Part shown: positions 7,414 to 15,882 of the stretch, piece by piece
How positions within the stretch are numbered: position 1 is the first letter of the stretch
How the letters are laid out: each line of letters begins with the position of its first letter
From: a virus
IMG/VR virus record: IMGVR_UViG_3300046000_005070
Location: 1 to 59,608 of that record
Strand: one strand, 5' to 3'
DNA length: 59,608 bases
Translations under genes and position numbers: made by a program
Notes under the pieces: generated by a model
What the model saw: the letters and a program-made list of their open reading frames with translations, nothing else
Databases searched by the model: none
What the model was told of the DNA's origin: nothing

Positions 7414-9951
7414 ATGTCTTCATTCTATACATCTGTTGAACGCAGCGGTAACATGATTTTATGGCGGGGCTATGAAAATAACCGCCGCTTTTCTCGTAAG
7501 ATTAAATATGAACCATCGTTGTTTATTCCAACTAAAGAGGACACGAAATATAAATCTTTGGTCGGAGACCATTCTATAAAACCAAAACAGTTTGATACTA
7601 TGAATGATGCAAAAGATTATGTTGAACGATATAAAGAGGTATCAAACTTTCAGGTTTATGGTAATACAAACTTTGTTCAACAATTCATTCAGGAAAAATA
7701 TCCGAGTGAAATTGACTTTGACATGAACCAGATCAATATCTTTTCGTTTGACATAGAAGTTGATATTTCCAAAAAACTTCCAGACATGGAAACTGCTGAT
7801 AATGAAATCACTTCTATTGCTATTAAATCATCTAAATCAGATACATATCATCTTCTTGGCCGTAAAGGCTATGACAAGACCAAGACACTGTCTGGTATTG
7901 ACCCAGACAATATCCAATTCATGGAATTTGATACCGAAAAGGCTCTACTGAACCGCTTCATCCAAATCTGGACAAATGACTTTCCAGATATTGTGACCGG
8001 ATGGAACGTGGAATACTTCGACATTTATTACATCATCACTCGGATCATCCGTTTGTTCGGTGAGGAAAAGGCCAAAGAACTTTCACCCTGGGGCTACATC
8101 CGAAAAGTCACAACTGAAATCTTCAATCGTAATCAATCAACATACAATATCTCTGGTGTCAATATCATTGACTATATGGATGCATTCAAGAAGTTCGGTT
8201 ACAAATATGGCACACAAGAGACATACAAACTAGATCATATTGCACACGTTGTTCTCGGCAAAAAGAAACTTGATTACTCTCACTATGGTTCATTGACCGA
8301 ACTATACAATCAAAACCCACAACTTTACCTTGACTATAACCTAATCGACACTCAACTTATCCAGTTGATGGAAGACGAAACGGCACTCCTTGCTCTTGTT
8401 TTGACTGTTGCATATGGTGGTGGTGTCAACTATTCCGACGCATTCGGAACCGTTGGTATCTGGGAATCAATCCTTTATCGTAAACTAATGACCAAAAACT
8501 TGGTCCCACCCGTTAAATCAGGTCCAGGTGAAAAACTTGGTGAACTTGTTGGTGGTTATGTAAAGGACCCTGACACTGGTCTGAAAGAATGGATCGTATC
8601 TTTCGACCTTAACTCACTGTATCCTCACCTGATGCTCCAATACAACATGTCACCTGAAACTTATATTCCGGACCAACGTGAATATATTTCACAGGAAATG
8701 GTTCTAAATAATGAATATAGGAATGCAAATCCAGATTATTCGGTCTGTGCAAATGGTGTATGTTTTACCAATAAGAAACTTGGCATCATTCCAGAAATCA
8801 TTCAAGAATATTATAGTAATCGTAAAAAGATTAAAACCGAAATGCTTCGTATTGAACAGCTTGAACAGGATACAAGTGATCCTGTAAAGAAAAAAGAATA
8901 CAAGAAGCAAATAACACAATTACATAATGCGCAAATGGCTATTAAAATTGCTATGAACAGCTTGTATGGTGCAACCGCTAATCGTTACTTCCTATACTAT
9001 ATCTCTGAAATGGCCGAGGCTATCACAACATCTGGTCAACTTTCAATTCGGTATTCACAGAAATCTATAAATGATTATTTAAATTCTGTTTTGAAAACTG
9101 ATAATAAAGATTACGTCTCATATGTTGACACTGACTCTAACTATGTGAATATGGCCCCACTTGTTGAAAAGATATTTGGAACTACAAAGATTACACGTGA
9201 ACAAGGTGAAAAGTTCCTTGATGCAGTTTCAAAGGAAAAACTAGAACCTGCCATCCAAGAGGGTTATGAAAAACTTGCATGGATGATGGGTGCATACCGT
9301 AATGCAATGTCCATGAAACGTGAAAAGATTACGGACAAGACTATCTTTATTGCCAAGAAGCGCTATATCATGAATGTTTTAAACTCTGAAGGCGTTCACT
9401 ATGCAAAACCAAAAATTGCAGTTACAGGTGTTGAATCTGTTCGGTCTTCTACTCCAGAAGTCTGCCGAAATAAAATGGAAGATGCATTCAAAGTGTTCTT
9501 GAACGGAACCGAAACTGATGCACAGGATTTTATTGAAGGTTTCCGTCGTGAATTTTCATCACTTCCCGCCGCAGAAGTTGCTAAGACATCTGGAACCGAT
9601 GATATCGGCAAATTCATGGACAAGCAAGGTTGGTATACAAAAGGTTGTCCAATTCACGTCCGAGGCGCGATACTTTACAATAAGTATCTTTCCGATAAAG
9701 ATCTAAATAACAAATATGAAACAATCAGATCAGGTGATAAAGTAAAATTTGTTTATTTGAAACTTCCCAACCCCGTCCGTGAAAATGTGATTGCATTTCC
9801 TGGATATCTTCCAACTGAACTCGGTATTGACCGATATGTGGATTATGACACACAATTCGATAAGGTATTCTTGAAACCTCTCGAAATCGTGCTGCATGCA
9901 ATGGGTTGGACTTCCAAAAAAGTTGACACGCTTGAAAGTTTTTTTGGTTGA
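7414..9951 (+). CDS. 43: gp43 family B DNA polymerase
   Basis: 845-aa replicative polymerase, slightly shorter than T4 gp43 (898 aa). The 3'-5' exonuclease domain has Exo I FSFDIEVD (about residues 109-116), Exo II in GWNVEYFDIYY and Exo III YNLIDTQL. Polymerase motif A is DLNSLYPHL (about 397-405), motif B is KIAMNSLYGATANRY and motif C is YVDTDSNY (about 569-576). It works with the gp45 clamp and the gp44/62 loader encoded further right. The start follows AAGAGG and its own promoter. No intein or intron is visible. Confidence 0.97.
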   Translation: MSSFYTSVERSGNMILWRGYENNRRFSRKIKYEPSLFIPTKEDTKYKSLVGDHSIKPKQFDTMNDAKDYVERYKEVSNFQVYGNTNFVQQFIQEKYPSEIDFDMNQINIFSFDIEVDISKKLPDMETADNEITSIAIKSSKSDTYHLLGRKGYDKTKTLSGIDPDNIQFMEFDTEKALLNRFIQIWTNDFPDIVTGWNVEYFDIYYIITRIIRLFGEEKAKELSPWGYIRKVTTEIFNRNQSTYNISGVNIIDYMDAFKKFGYKYGTQETYKLDHIAHVVLGKKKLDYSHYGSLTELYNQNPQLYLDYNLIDTQLIQLMEDETALLALVLTVAYGGGVNYSDAFGTVGIWESILYRKLMTKNLVPPVKSGPGEKLGELVGGYVKDPDTGLKEWIVSFDLNSLYPHLMLQYNMSPETYIPDQREYISQEMVLNNEYRNANPDYSVCANGVCFTNKKLGIIPEIIQEYYSNRKKIKTEMLRIEQLEQDTSDPVKKKEYKKQITQLHNAQMAIKIAMNSLYGATANRYFLYYISEMAEAITTSGQLSIRYSQKSINDYLNSVLKTDNKDYVSYVDTDSNYVNMAPLVEKIFGTTKITREQGEKFLDAVSKEKLEPAIQEGYEKLAWMMGAYRNAMSMKREKITDKTIFIAKKRYIMNVLNSEGVHYAKPKIAVTGVESVRSSTPEVCRNKMEDAFKVFLNGTETDAQDFIEGFRREFSSLPAAEVAKTSGTDDIGKFMDKQGWYTKGCPIHVRGAILYNKYLSDKDLNNKYETIRSGDKVKFVYLKLPNPVRENVIAFPGYLPTELGIDRYVDYDTQFDKVFLKPLEIVLHAMGWTSKKVDTLESFFG

Positions 9952-9975
9952 CATATGCATAACTTGTGTTAAAGT
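9948..9975 (+). promoter_or_regulatory. Sigma70-like promoter after gene 43
   Basis: TTGACA (9948-9953) overlapping the gene 43 stop, 16-base spacer ending TTGTGT, then TAAAGT (9970-9975). The -10 is a weak match, but the TTGTGnTAA core is shared with the promoters at 7354 and 20794. It would drive the two small paralogues and the glycosyltransferase block. Confidence 0.5.
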
Positions 9976-10006
9976 TATCTAAATAGATTTATTTTAGGAG
10001 TAAAGT

Positions 10007-10324
10007 ATGAAAGAACAAGTCAGGGATACTTCAAAAGACTATGATGATATGGTCGATTATGTAGCCGAAGAAAATATCAATAAAGGATCATTAAATGAGT
10101 TTCTTGGTGAAACACCAAAAGAATATAAACCAGAAGTCAAGAAAAAAGAACGTGATAATGAATTTCCAGAAGATTGGCAGAGACTAATGGTAAACTTTCA
10201 TTCCGAAAAAGACTATATTGAGTTTATGAACAAAATCGGAAGTAAACCTGTTCCGAAATTAAAGGGGTTTATCTATGAAACACCAGGTGAAAAATCAGCA
10301 TTTTCTGACTTCTTTGGAGATTAA
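10007..10324 (+). CDS. Small protein, paralogue of the next gene
   Basis: 105-aa acidic protein. The first half is low-complexity and charged. The second half carries a short domain: W followed by LMVNFHSEKDYIEFMNKIG, then KPVPKLKGFIYET. The next gene has the same pattern (WKQIVIKFKNKEDREHFGQL... then a YP motif), so the two look like an old duplication. The W-x-x-I-x-V-x-F...D...F pattern recurs in phage proteins, often next to ParB- or methyltransferase-like genes; its function is unknown to me. It has a good GGAG ribosome binding site and is followed two bases later by its paralogue. Confidence 0.7.
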   Translation: MKEQVRDTSKDYDDMVDYVAEENINKGSLNEFLGETPKEYKPEVKKKERDNEFPEDWQRLMVNFHSEKDYIEFMNKIGSKPVPKLKGFIYETPGEKSAFSDFFGD

Positions 10325-10326
10325 AT

Positions 10327-10650
10327 ATGAGCACATTAATTGAAATTAATACAGTAGAAGAATTACAAAATCACTGGCGCGATCATTATCTTCAATGGTG
10401 GGCTGCAGGCATGCCGAGTTTTAGACAACCATCCAAAGACCCGTGGAAACAAATTGTAATTAAATTTAAGAATAAAGAAGATCGTGAACATTTTGGACAA
10501 TTATTCGGATACAAATTGACAGATCGAACTGATGTGGTATCATATCCAGATAGACCGCGCGATCCAAATATGATGAGTCGATATGTTGAAGAAGGATATG
10601 AACAAGATAAAATTGAAGGAATTAGTGAAGATGACGACACAGATGAATGA
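10327..10650 (+). CDS. Small protein, paralogue of the preceding gene
   Basis: 107-aa protein with a tryptophan-rich start (HWRDHYLQWWAAGMPSFRQP). This is followed by the WKQIVIKFKNKEDREHFGQL domain, VVSYPDRP, and an acidic tail ending SEDDDTDE. The central domain aligns with the second half of the upstream protein. No catalytic motif is visible. The end overlaps the following glycosyltransferase gene by about 20 bases, so it is probably translated in the same operon. It could be a small DNA- or protein-binding adaptor, but that is a guess. Confidence 0.7.
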   Translation: MSTLIEINTVEELQNHWRDHYLQWWAAGMPSFRQPSKDPWKQIVIKFKNKEDREHFGQLFGYKLTDRTDVVSYPDRPRDPNMMSRYVEEGYEQDKIEGISEDDDTDE

Positions 10651-11587
10651 TAATCCTCGATACCCCATCTATGTGATATCGAAAGGCCGCTGGGAATCAA
10701 GACACACAGCAAGAACTCTGGACAAGATGGGTGTTCCGTATTATCTTGCTGTTGAACCACAAGAATATGATAACTATGTAAATGCAGTGGGCAAAGAAAA
10801 AGTTTTGGCTCTACCTTTCAGCAACCATGGGCTAGGTTCTGGACCTGCTAGAAATTGGTGTTGGGAACATTCAAAGGCAACTGGTTTCAAGCGGCATTGG
10901 CTTATGGATGATAATATGCTCGACTTCTATCGTCTACATAATAACAAGCGTTACCGCGTAGATAAAGGTTCCGCAATTTTCCGTGCCGCAGAAGATTTTG
11001 TTGATCGGTTTGAAAATATTGCACTTTCAGGTTTTCAATACAAATTCTTTGCAATTGATGATTGTGCATACCCTCCATATATTTTAAATACACGCATAAT
11101 GTCTTGTTTCCTTATTGATAATGACTGCCCTGTAATGTGGCGCGGTAAGTATAATGAAGACGTTGATCTTTCAATTAGAGTTTTGAAAGAAGGTCTTTGC
11201 ACTATGTTATTCTATTCGTTCCTTTGTGGGAAACTCCGGACTGGTACGGTTAAAGGTGGTAATACTACCGAAATCTATAACAACTATCAGGAAGATGCAT
11301 CATATAATAAGTCCAAGATGCTTTATGAAATGCATCCAGACTGTGTTGAACTTGTAGAAAAATATGGTAGAGCACACCACCATGTAAACCTTGATAAAAT
11401 CATAAATAAGTTCGGCCAACCTGCTAGACAAAATGTTCCAATCTTGAAAAAAGATGTTGACATAGTCAATAAAGTAGATAATTATGGTATGGAATTATAC
11501 CGTAACTATGGGTCAAATAACACATTTTCAGATCCTACATTCAGTTTAAATGAATACCCCAAGGGGAGACTTTCTAATCATGCATAA
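10631..11587 (+). CDS. TET-associated-type glycosyltransferase (TAGT family)
   Basis: About 318 aa with the hallmarks of the phage TAGT family. In order these are [41 protein letters not shown], a HWLMDDNM metal-binding DD loop, [32 protein letters not shown] and [15 protein letters not shown] enzymes were described in phages as transferring sugars to hydroxymethylated pyrimidines in DNA, usually beside TET/JBP oxygenases. No such oxygenase or pyrimidine hydroxymethylase is in this window, so the acceptor here is not known. The start is 10631, with 10643 as an alternative; both overlap the preceding gene. Sugar-nucleotide genes follow at once. Confidence 0.82.
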   Translation: MTTQMNDNPRYPIYVISKGRWESRHTARTLDKMGVPYYLAVEPQEYDNYVNAVGKEKVLALPFSNHGLGSGPARNWCWEHSKATGFKRHWLMDDNMLDFYRLHNNKRYRVDKGSAIFRAAEDFVDRFENIALSGFQYKFFAIDDCAYPPYILNTRIMSCFLIDNDCPVMWRGKYNEDVDLSIRVLKEGLCTMLFYSFLCGKLRTGTVKGGNTTEIYNNYQEDASYNKSKMLYEMHPDCVELVEKYGRAHHHVNLDKIINKFGQPARQNVPILKKDVDIVNKVDNYGMELYRNYGSNNTFSDPTFSLNEYPKGRLSNHA

Positions 11588-12437
11588 TATTCTTGTCACA
11601 GGTGGTGCTGGTTTTGTCGGCAGCCACCTGTGTGAACGTCTTGTATCACTGGGGCATAATGTTACATCACTTGATAATTATTTTACTGGCTCAAGTGATA
11701 ATCATATTTCGGGTGTAACTTATATTAACGGAAGTACTGAAGATATACTGTCTTTACTTTACAGTGAAACTTTTGAATATGTTTATCACCTTGGTGAATA
11801 TTCACGAGTAGAACAATCATTTGATGATATGGAACTTGTATGGAATTTTAATAAAGTAGGAACATATGAAGTTCTTAAATATGTAAAACAATGTAATGCA
11901 AAATTAATTTATGCTGGTTCATCAACCAAATTTGCAAAAGTTGATGTTATAAGTCCATATCAATGGTCGAAAGCATCCAATACAGATTTTGTAAATCAAT
12001 ATTGTTCATGGCATTCTATTGACTATGCTATTACGTATTTCTATAATGTTTATGGTAAACGTGAAATCAAAGACGGAAAATATGCTACACTTATTGCTAA
12101 ATACAAGTCATTAATGAAACAAGGCAAAAAACTTCCTATTGTAATGCCAGGTATCCAACAGAGAAATTTTACACACATTGATGATATTGTCGATGCTTTA
12201 ATTCTTGTTGGTTTCGGTGGACAAGGCGACGAATACGGTATTGGAAATCCAAATTCGTATTCAATTCAAGAAGTTGCCGAAATGTTTGGTGGTGAAATTG
12301 AATATTTACCAGAACGAAAAGGTAATCGCCTAAGTGCAGAGGTTAAGAGTGAAAAAACTATAGAATTGGGGTGGAAACCTCAGAAAGAATTAACTAAATA
12401 TATCGAATTGTTAAAATATAATGGATGGTGTGACTAA
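11580..12437 (+). CDS. NAD-dependent sugar epimerase/dehydratase (extended SDR)
   Basis: 285-aa Rossmann-fold enzyme. The N-terminal dinucleotide motif is [18 protein letters not shown], the adenine-binding acidic residue falls in SLDNYFTG, the catalytic YxxxK is SPYQWSK with an upstream serine pair (YAGSS), and [12 protein letters not shown] is a late family motif. It resembles UDP-glucose 4-epimerase, UDP-glucuronate epimerase and decarboxylase enzymes, and which of these it is cannot be decided by eye. The start at 11580 overlaps the TAGT gene end; AGGGGAG lies 11 bases upstream. It is placed to supply a modified nucleotide sugar to the adjacent glycosyltransferases. Confidence 0.85.
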   Translation: MHNILVTGGAGFVGSHLCERLVSLGHNVTSLDNYFTGSSDNHISGVTYINGSTEDILSLLYSETFEYVYHLGEYSRVEQSFDDMELVWNFNKVGTYEVLKYVKQCNAKLIYAGSSTKFAKVDVISPYQWSKASNTDFVNQYCSWHSIDYAITYFYNVYGKREIKDGKYATLIAKYKSLMKQGKKLPIVMPGIQQRNFTHIDDIVDALILVGFGGQGDEYGIGNPNSYSIQEVAEMFGGEIEYLPERKGNRLSAEVKSEKTIELGWKPQKELTKYIELLKYNGWCD

Positions 12438-12438
12438 T

Positions 12439-13284
12439 ATGAAAAAGTTAAGAATGGCTATTGTGGGGCACGGGTTTGTCGGTGCAGCAGTAGATTATGG
12501 GTTTCCGAATGGTAACTGTAATAAAACAATCATTGATCCGAAATATGGAACTCAAGTCTCTGATTTAATGGAATCTGATGTTGAAGTGTCATTTGTTTGT
12601 GTTCCAACTCCGATGGGGCAAGATGCAAGCATTGATGCTTCAATTCTAGTTTCTACTGTAACTGATTTGCTTGCATACACGTCTGGTATGATTGTGATTA
12701 AATCAACAGTCATTCCGAGTATTGTCGGTGAACTTGCAAAAGATCCAAGAGTCATTTACAATCCAGAATTTTTGACCGAAAAGTCTGCAAATGAAGATTT
12801 TGTCAATCCGATCATGCACGTGTTCGGTGGAGATTCTGAACAAACAGAAAAACTTGAAAAGATCTACACTAGATATAGTGCATGTAAACCATGTGCTGTT
12901 TACCACATGACCGCCGAAGAAGCAAGTTTTGTCAAATATGGTATGAATTCATTTTTAATGACAAAGGTATTATTTTTCAACCAACTTTTTGATTTAATTG
13001 AAAAGAACGGTTCTAATTTTAGTATTATACAAAAGGCAATCACTACGGATCCTAGGATAGGCAGTTCACATACTATGGTACCTGGACATGACGGTCGCAA
13101 AGGTGCCGCGGGGGCATGTTTTGCAAAAGACGGACCTGCATTTGTTATGTATGCAAAAAAAGAAAAAAACCACTTTACTATATTAGAAGAAGTTATAAGA
13201 ACAAATCAAAAATATAGAAATTCTTATGGTGAGCCTCTACCAAGAGAGAAAGAACAACATATTAATTTCAATTATGATATCTGA
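12439..13284 (+). CDS. UDP-glucose/GDP-mannose dehydrogenase family protein
   Basis: 281-aa protein, shorter than most bacterial UDP-glucose 6-dehydrogenases (around 390-440 aa). It begins with the NAD-binding IVGHGFVGAA. Further motifs are FVCVPTPMG, STVIPS, YNPEFLTEKSA (substrate loop), EASFVKYGMNSFLMTKVLFFNQL (catalytic lysine and asparagine helix), and the active-site cysteine in GACFAKDGPAF (about residue 227). The C-terminal UDP-binding domain of full-length enzymes appears reduced. The expected product is UDP-glucuronate from UDP-glucose. It starts two bases after the epimerase stop, so the two likely act in one pathway. Confidence 0.85.
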   Translation: MKKLRMAIVGHGFVGAAVDYGFPNGNCNKTIIDPKYGTQVSDLMESDVEVSFVCVPTPMGQDASIDASILVSTVTDLLAYTSGMIVIKSTVIPSIVGELAKDPRVIYNPEFLTEKSANEDFVNPIMHVFGGDSEQTEKLEKIYTRYSACKPCAVYHMTAEEASFVKYGMNSFLMTKVLFFNQLFDLIEKNGSNFSIIQKAITTDPRIGSSHTMVPGHDGRKGAAGACFAKDGPAFVMYAKKEKNHFTILEEVIRTNQKYRNSYGEPLPREKEQHINFNYDI

Positions 13285-14306
13285 TCTTTCGCAATTACGG
13301 AAAAACCTATTTCTCTATAGGTTTTTCCCACTATATTATTAAAAAAATTAGTTTGCAAGAAAATACTATTCCTATAAACTCTCAATGATATTTTTCTATC
13401 ACATTTTATGCACCATGTTTTCATTTTTTCACGAGAAATACCCATATCTATTAAACTTGATGCAGAATCAAATATTCCTATGGGTGTTGAATAAAAATAC
13501 TTATGTTTATGATGATTTATCCCAGACATTTTTTCGGAAATTTTATCTTTAGTTTCATTTGATACTATTTTTCCTTTCTGTGATTTAGACATTTTTTCTC
13601 TAGTTTCATCAGACCTTTTTAGACCAAGTTGCCCCTTTCCTATATTTTCTTTATGAGTTTCCGAAAGTAATCTGCCTGTTAATGCTTTCCTAACTTTTTC
13701 TGTGTGCTCACTGCTTTTCTTTTTACCTCGTAAACCAGAGGATATATTATTTTTATGAGCTGTTGTTTTGCGTACTCCTTTACTTGTATTTGAAATTTTG
13801 TGTTTATGATCATCCTTTAATGATATACCTTTTAAAATTGGAATATAATTGCCGTTTAGATAATTGTGATCGTCTATATTTGATTTAAAATATATCTCTG
13901 GATTATTTTTGTCATATACAACAACTTTATTTTTGTTTCTTTTAGAAATATTTGTTACTGCTTCTACTCTAAGTTTATCGTAAATTCTGGAGTTCATAAA
14001 TGTTTTTCTCCTGCATTTCATACCCCATATTGCATCTACACAAGAATAACTTTTTGGATAAGCTTTCCAAAGTAATAAGTGTGCAATAAAATGTTGGCGA
14101 TGTGTTAAAAATGCTTTATTCCAAGGATAAATTAAAAATGATTTATATTCTGGAAACATGTCATTTGCTTTCGGGCAAATATGGTGTTTTTCAATATTAC
14201 CATTATAATTAGTATTTTTAAGTTGACATTTTTGAATAAATGTTATATACTTATTCAAATAATGTGAATTGTGCGGCTTACTTGCCAAAATGGAATAAAT
14301 ATCCAT
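13272..14306 (-). CDS. HNH homing endonuclease with NUMOD3 repeats
   Basis: 344-aa protein on the opposite strand to its neighbours. The nuclease core is EKHHICPKA (residues 39-47) with WNKAFLTHRQHFIAHLLLW (62-80), giving the HNH histidine-asparagine-histidine set. Residues about 160-270 hold repeated NUMOD3-like DNA-binding modules (SDETREKMSKSQKGK, SNETKDKISEKMSG). This is the layout of free-standing T4-type homing endonucleases, which spread by cutting related phage DNA. AAGGA precedes the ATG by seven bases, with a late promoter and a 5' hairpin further upstream. The 3' end overlaps the dehydrogenase gene by 13 bases and contains a terminator. The gene looks AT-richer than its neighbours. 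Confidence 0.85.
   Translation of the reverse strand: MDIYSILASKPHNSHYLNKYITFIQKCQLKNTNYNGNIEKHHICPKANDMFPEYKSFLIYPWNKAFLTHRQHFIAHLLLWKAYPKSYSCVDAIWGMKCRRKTFMNSRIYDKLRVEAVTNISKRNKNKVVVYDKNNPEIYFKSNIDDHNYLNGNYIPILKGISLKDDHKHKISNTSKGVRKTTAHKNNISSGLRGKKKSSEHTEKVRKALTGRLLSETHKENIGKGQLGLKRSDETREKMSKSQKGKIVSNETKDKISEKMSGINHHKHKYFYSTPIGIFDSASSLIDMGISREKMKTWCIKCDRKISLRVYRNSIFLQTNFFNNIVGKTYREIGFSVIAKDQIS
13299..13328. terminator. Bidirectional terminator after the dehydrogenase gene
   Basis: A 12-bp perfect inverted repeat, GGAAAAACCTAT / ATAGGTTTTTCC, with a six-base loop. The core CCTAT/ATAGG hairpin followed by TTTTT works as an intrinsic terminator in either direction. It stops the rightward sugar operon. 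In the leftward direction it lies inside the last codons of the HNH gene. Confidence 0.7.
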
Positions 14307-14337
14307 GCTGCGTTCCTTTTAAAATTATCAACGTAGA

Positions 14338-14366
14338 GTAGATGGGACTGGTACTCCGTGATCTAC
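14338..14366 (-). promoter_or_regulatory. 5' leader hairpin of the HNH gene
   Basis: GTAGAT (14338-14343) pairs with ATCTAC (14361-14366), with an inner GGA/TCC pairing. In the leftward transcript from the late box the hairpin would be almost the first thing transcribed, about 32 bases before the start codon. It could protect the mRNA 5' end or act as a control element. Confidence 0.4.
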
Positions 14367-14371
14367 ACTAT

Positions 14372-14379
14372 TATTTATA
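14372..14379 (-). promoter_or_regulatory. Late promoter TATAAATA for the HNH gene
   Basis: Exact late box on the minus strand, 66 bases upstream of the HNH start codon. T4 homing endonuclease genes are also known to be late-controlled. The rest of the 118-base gap between the HNH gene and the MazG-like gene holds only the leader hairpin and a ribosome binding site. Confidence 0.6.
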
Positions 14380-14424
14380 AAGTTGTTTACCTAAAGACAA
14401 ATATATCATGAGTGAGGTTTGACT

Positions 14425-14751
14425 ATGACATCTGAAAATTTCAATAACTTAACACCAGCAGAAACAGAACGGCTTGCTATGCTTGCCGAAGAGTGCGCAG
14501 AAGTAATCCAAGTAGTAGGAAAAATACTTCGGCATGGCTATGACAGTAGTAATCCTACAATACCGAAAGAACACGGTGTTTTTATTCCTACCAACTTTGG
14601 TGATCTCATCAAAGAGTTAAGAGACATACAAGGTGTTATCTATGGCATGGTTCAAGCACGTGACTTGCCACGTGACTTTCTTGAAAATGAAGAACCAGAA
14701 AATGTATGGCAAAAGAAACTAAAATGGACTCACCACCAGGATAAAAATTAA
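14425..14751 (+). CDS. MazG-like nucleotide pyrophosphohydrolase
   Basis: 108-aa all-helical protein with the core motif LAMLAEECAEVIQVVGKILRHG. The EExxE group of the all-alpha NTP pyrophosphatase superfamily is followed by a second acidic pair in KELRDIQG. Such enzymes hydrolyse (d)NTPs or related nucleotides to the monophosphate. The ATG at 14425 is chosen because GAGG lies seven bases upstream; an in-frame TTG at 14419 is less likely. It is followed by dCMP deaminase with a TAATG overlap, which points to nucleotide pool control. A second, different MazG-like gene is at 18466. Confidence 0.75.
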   Translation: MTSENFNNLTPAETERLAMLAEECAEVIQVVGKILRHGYDSSNPTIPKEHGVFIPTNFGDLIKELRDIQGVIYGMVQARDLPRDFLENEEPENVWQKKLKWTHHQDKN

Positions 14752-15242
14752 TGCCAAAAGTTAATTCAAAATGGGATGCTCGGTTCATGAAATTAGCCCG
14801 AGAAATTTCAACATGGTCTAAAGATCCAAGCTCAAAGATTGGTGCAGTCATTGTCAATGACGAGCGCAGAATACTTGCCACTGGTTACAACGGGTTTCCA
14901 AAAGGTATTGAAGATACCGAAGAGAGATTAAATGACCGTGAACAAAAGTATCCTAGAATTGTGCACGCAGAAATGAACTCATTGATGCATGCGCTACACA
15001 GTGGTGTGTCGGTAAAAGGTGCTACAATTTATGTTTATGGACTTCCAGTCTGCCCTGAATGTACAAAATCTATAATTCAAGCTGGTATTAAAAGAGTTGT
15101 CATGTCACCAGATCCATATGTCTATATCACACCATGGACAGAAAAGTGGGATAAAGTTTCAAAACAAATGATTGTAGAAGTCGGTGACATTGGCATTACA
15201 TATACAAATTCAGATAAATTGGATTGGACAGTGAATGGCTAA
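14751..15242 (+). CDS. cd: dCMP deaminase
   Basis: 163-aa zinc-dependent deaminase. The zinc ligands and catalytic glutamate are visible as VHAEMN (His72, Glu74) and PVCPEC (Cys101, Cys104), and the N-terminal SSKIGAVIVND and GYNGFPKG are standard for dCMP deaminases. It converts dCMP to dUMP, the precursor for thymidylate. T4 Cd is 193 aa, so this is a shorter version. It lies between the MazG-like gene and a methyltransferase and overlaps both. With dUTPase at 21891 it forms a dUMP-producing module. No thymidylate synthase or hydroxymethylase is in the window. Confidence 0.9.
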   Translation: MPKVNSKWDARFMKLAREISTWSKDPSSKIGAVIVNDERRILATGYNGFPKGIEDTEERLNDREQKYPRIVHAEMNSLMHALHSGVSVKGATIYVYGLPVCPECTKSIIQAGIKRVVMSPDPYVYITPWTEKWDKVSKQMIVEVGDIGITYTNSDKLDWTVNG

Positions 15243-15882
15243 AAATCTCAAAGATATATACGTCGGTGTGAAAAAAGATGATGAAAATCGGAATGAAAAT
15301 GATCTTTATCCAACACCGCCAATAGCAACATATATACTTCAGAAATATGTTGATTTACCGAAGAATATTATTGAACCATGTGCTGGGCGCGGTAATATTT
15401 CTATTGAACTAATTCGGAATGGGTTTAATGTTAAATCATTCGATATGCACGAATATCCAGATCAATTATGTTCTATTCAAACTGGACAAGATGTTTTAAC
15501 TCTTCCAAAACAAGTTGATTATGATGCTTTTGTGACAAATCCACCATATTTTCAGGATTTACCTCGTAAAATAGCAGAAAAGGGTGTGTCCGAATATGCA
15601 GTGACCGCTTTATTTGTTCGTTTGACATATCTAGAAGGCAAAAAACGAAATAAACTATTTACAAAAAATGTTCCAAGTGATATAATTATCCTCTCGGATC
15701 GTATTAGATTTGGAGCCGGGTATCCTGAAGCTATAAATAAAAATGAGCAACTTGGCGGTATGATTGCATATATGTGGATTATTTGGGATAAACGGAAAGA
15801 TAATTCATCTACAAAACTTCGTTGGGTTCTTTTAGAAGATGAATATGATGAATGGAGACAACATTATGAGGATACTAAATGA
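15235..15882 (+). CDS. NPPY-type DNA methyltransferase-like protein
   Basis: 215-aa Rossmann-like methyltransferase. Motif I is IIEPCAGRGNISIELI (about residues 44-59), the acidic residue of motif II is SFDMHEYP, and the catalytic motif IV is VTNPPYFQ (about 99-106). (D/N)PPY is typical of enzymes that methylate exocyclic amino groups, most often adenine N6 in DNA. The N-terminus has a YPTPP motif common in phage adenine methyltransferases. It lacks an obvious target recognition domain. It overlaps the deaminase gene by 8 bases and the next glycosyltransferase by 4. Confidence 0.78.
   Translation: MAKNLKDIYVGVKKDDENRNENDLYPTPPIATYILQKYVDLPKNIIEPCAGRGNISIELIRNGFNVKSFDMHEYPDQLCSIQTGQDVLTLPKQVDYDAFVTNPPYFQDLPRKIAEKGVSEYAVTALFVRLTYLEGKKRNKLFTKNVPSDIIILSDRIRFGAGYPEAINKNEQLGGMIAYMWIIWDKRKDNSSTKLRWVLLEDEYDEWRQHYEDTK

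Noticed and set aside
11457-11483. TTGACA with GATAAT inside the TAGT gene
   Set aside because: The spacer is only 15 bases and the -10 is weak, so I did not call a promoter for the epimerase gene.
14307-14424. Possible tRNA in the gap before the MazG-like gene
   Set aside because: The only structure is a short leader hairpin; no cloverleaf arms or T-loop sequence can be drawn.
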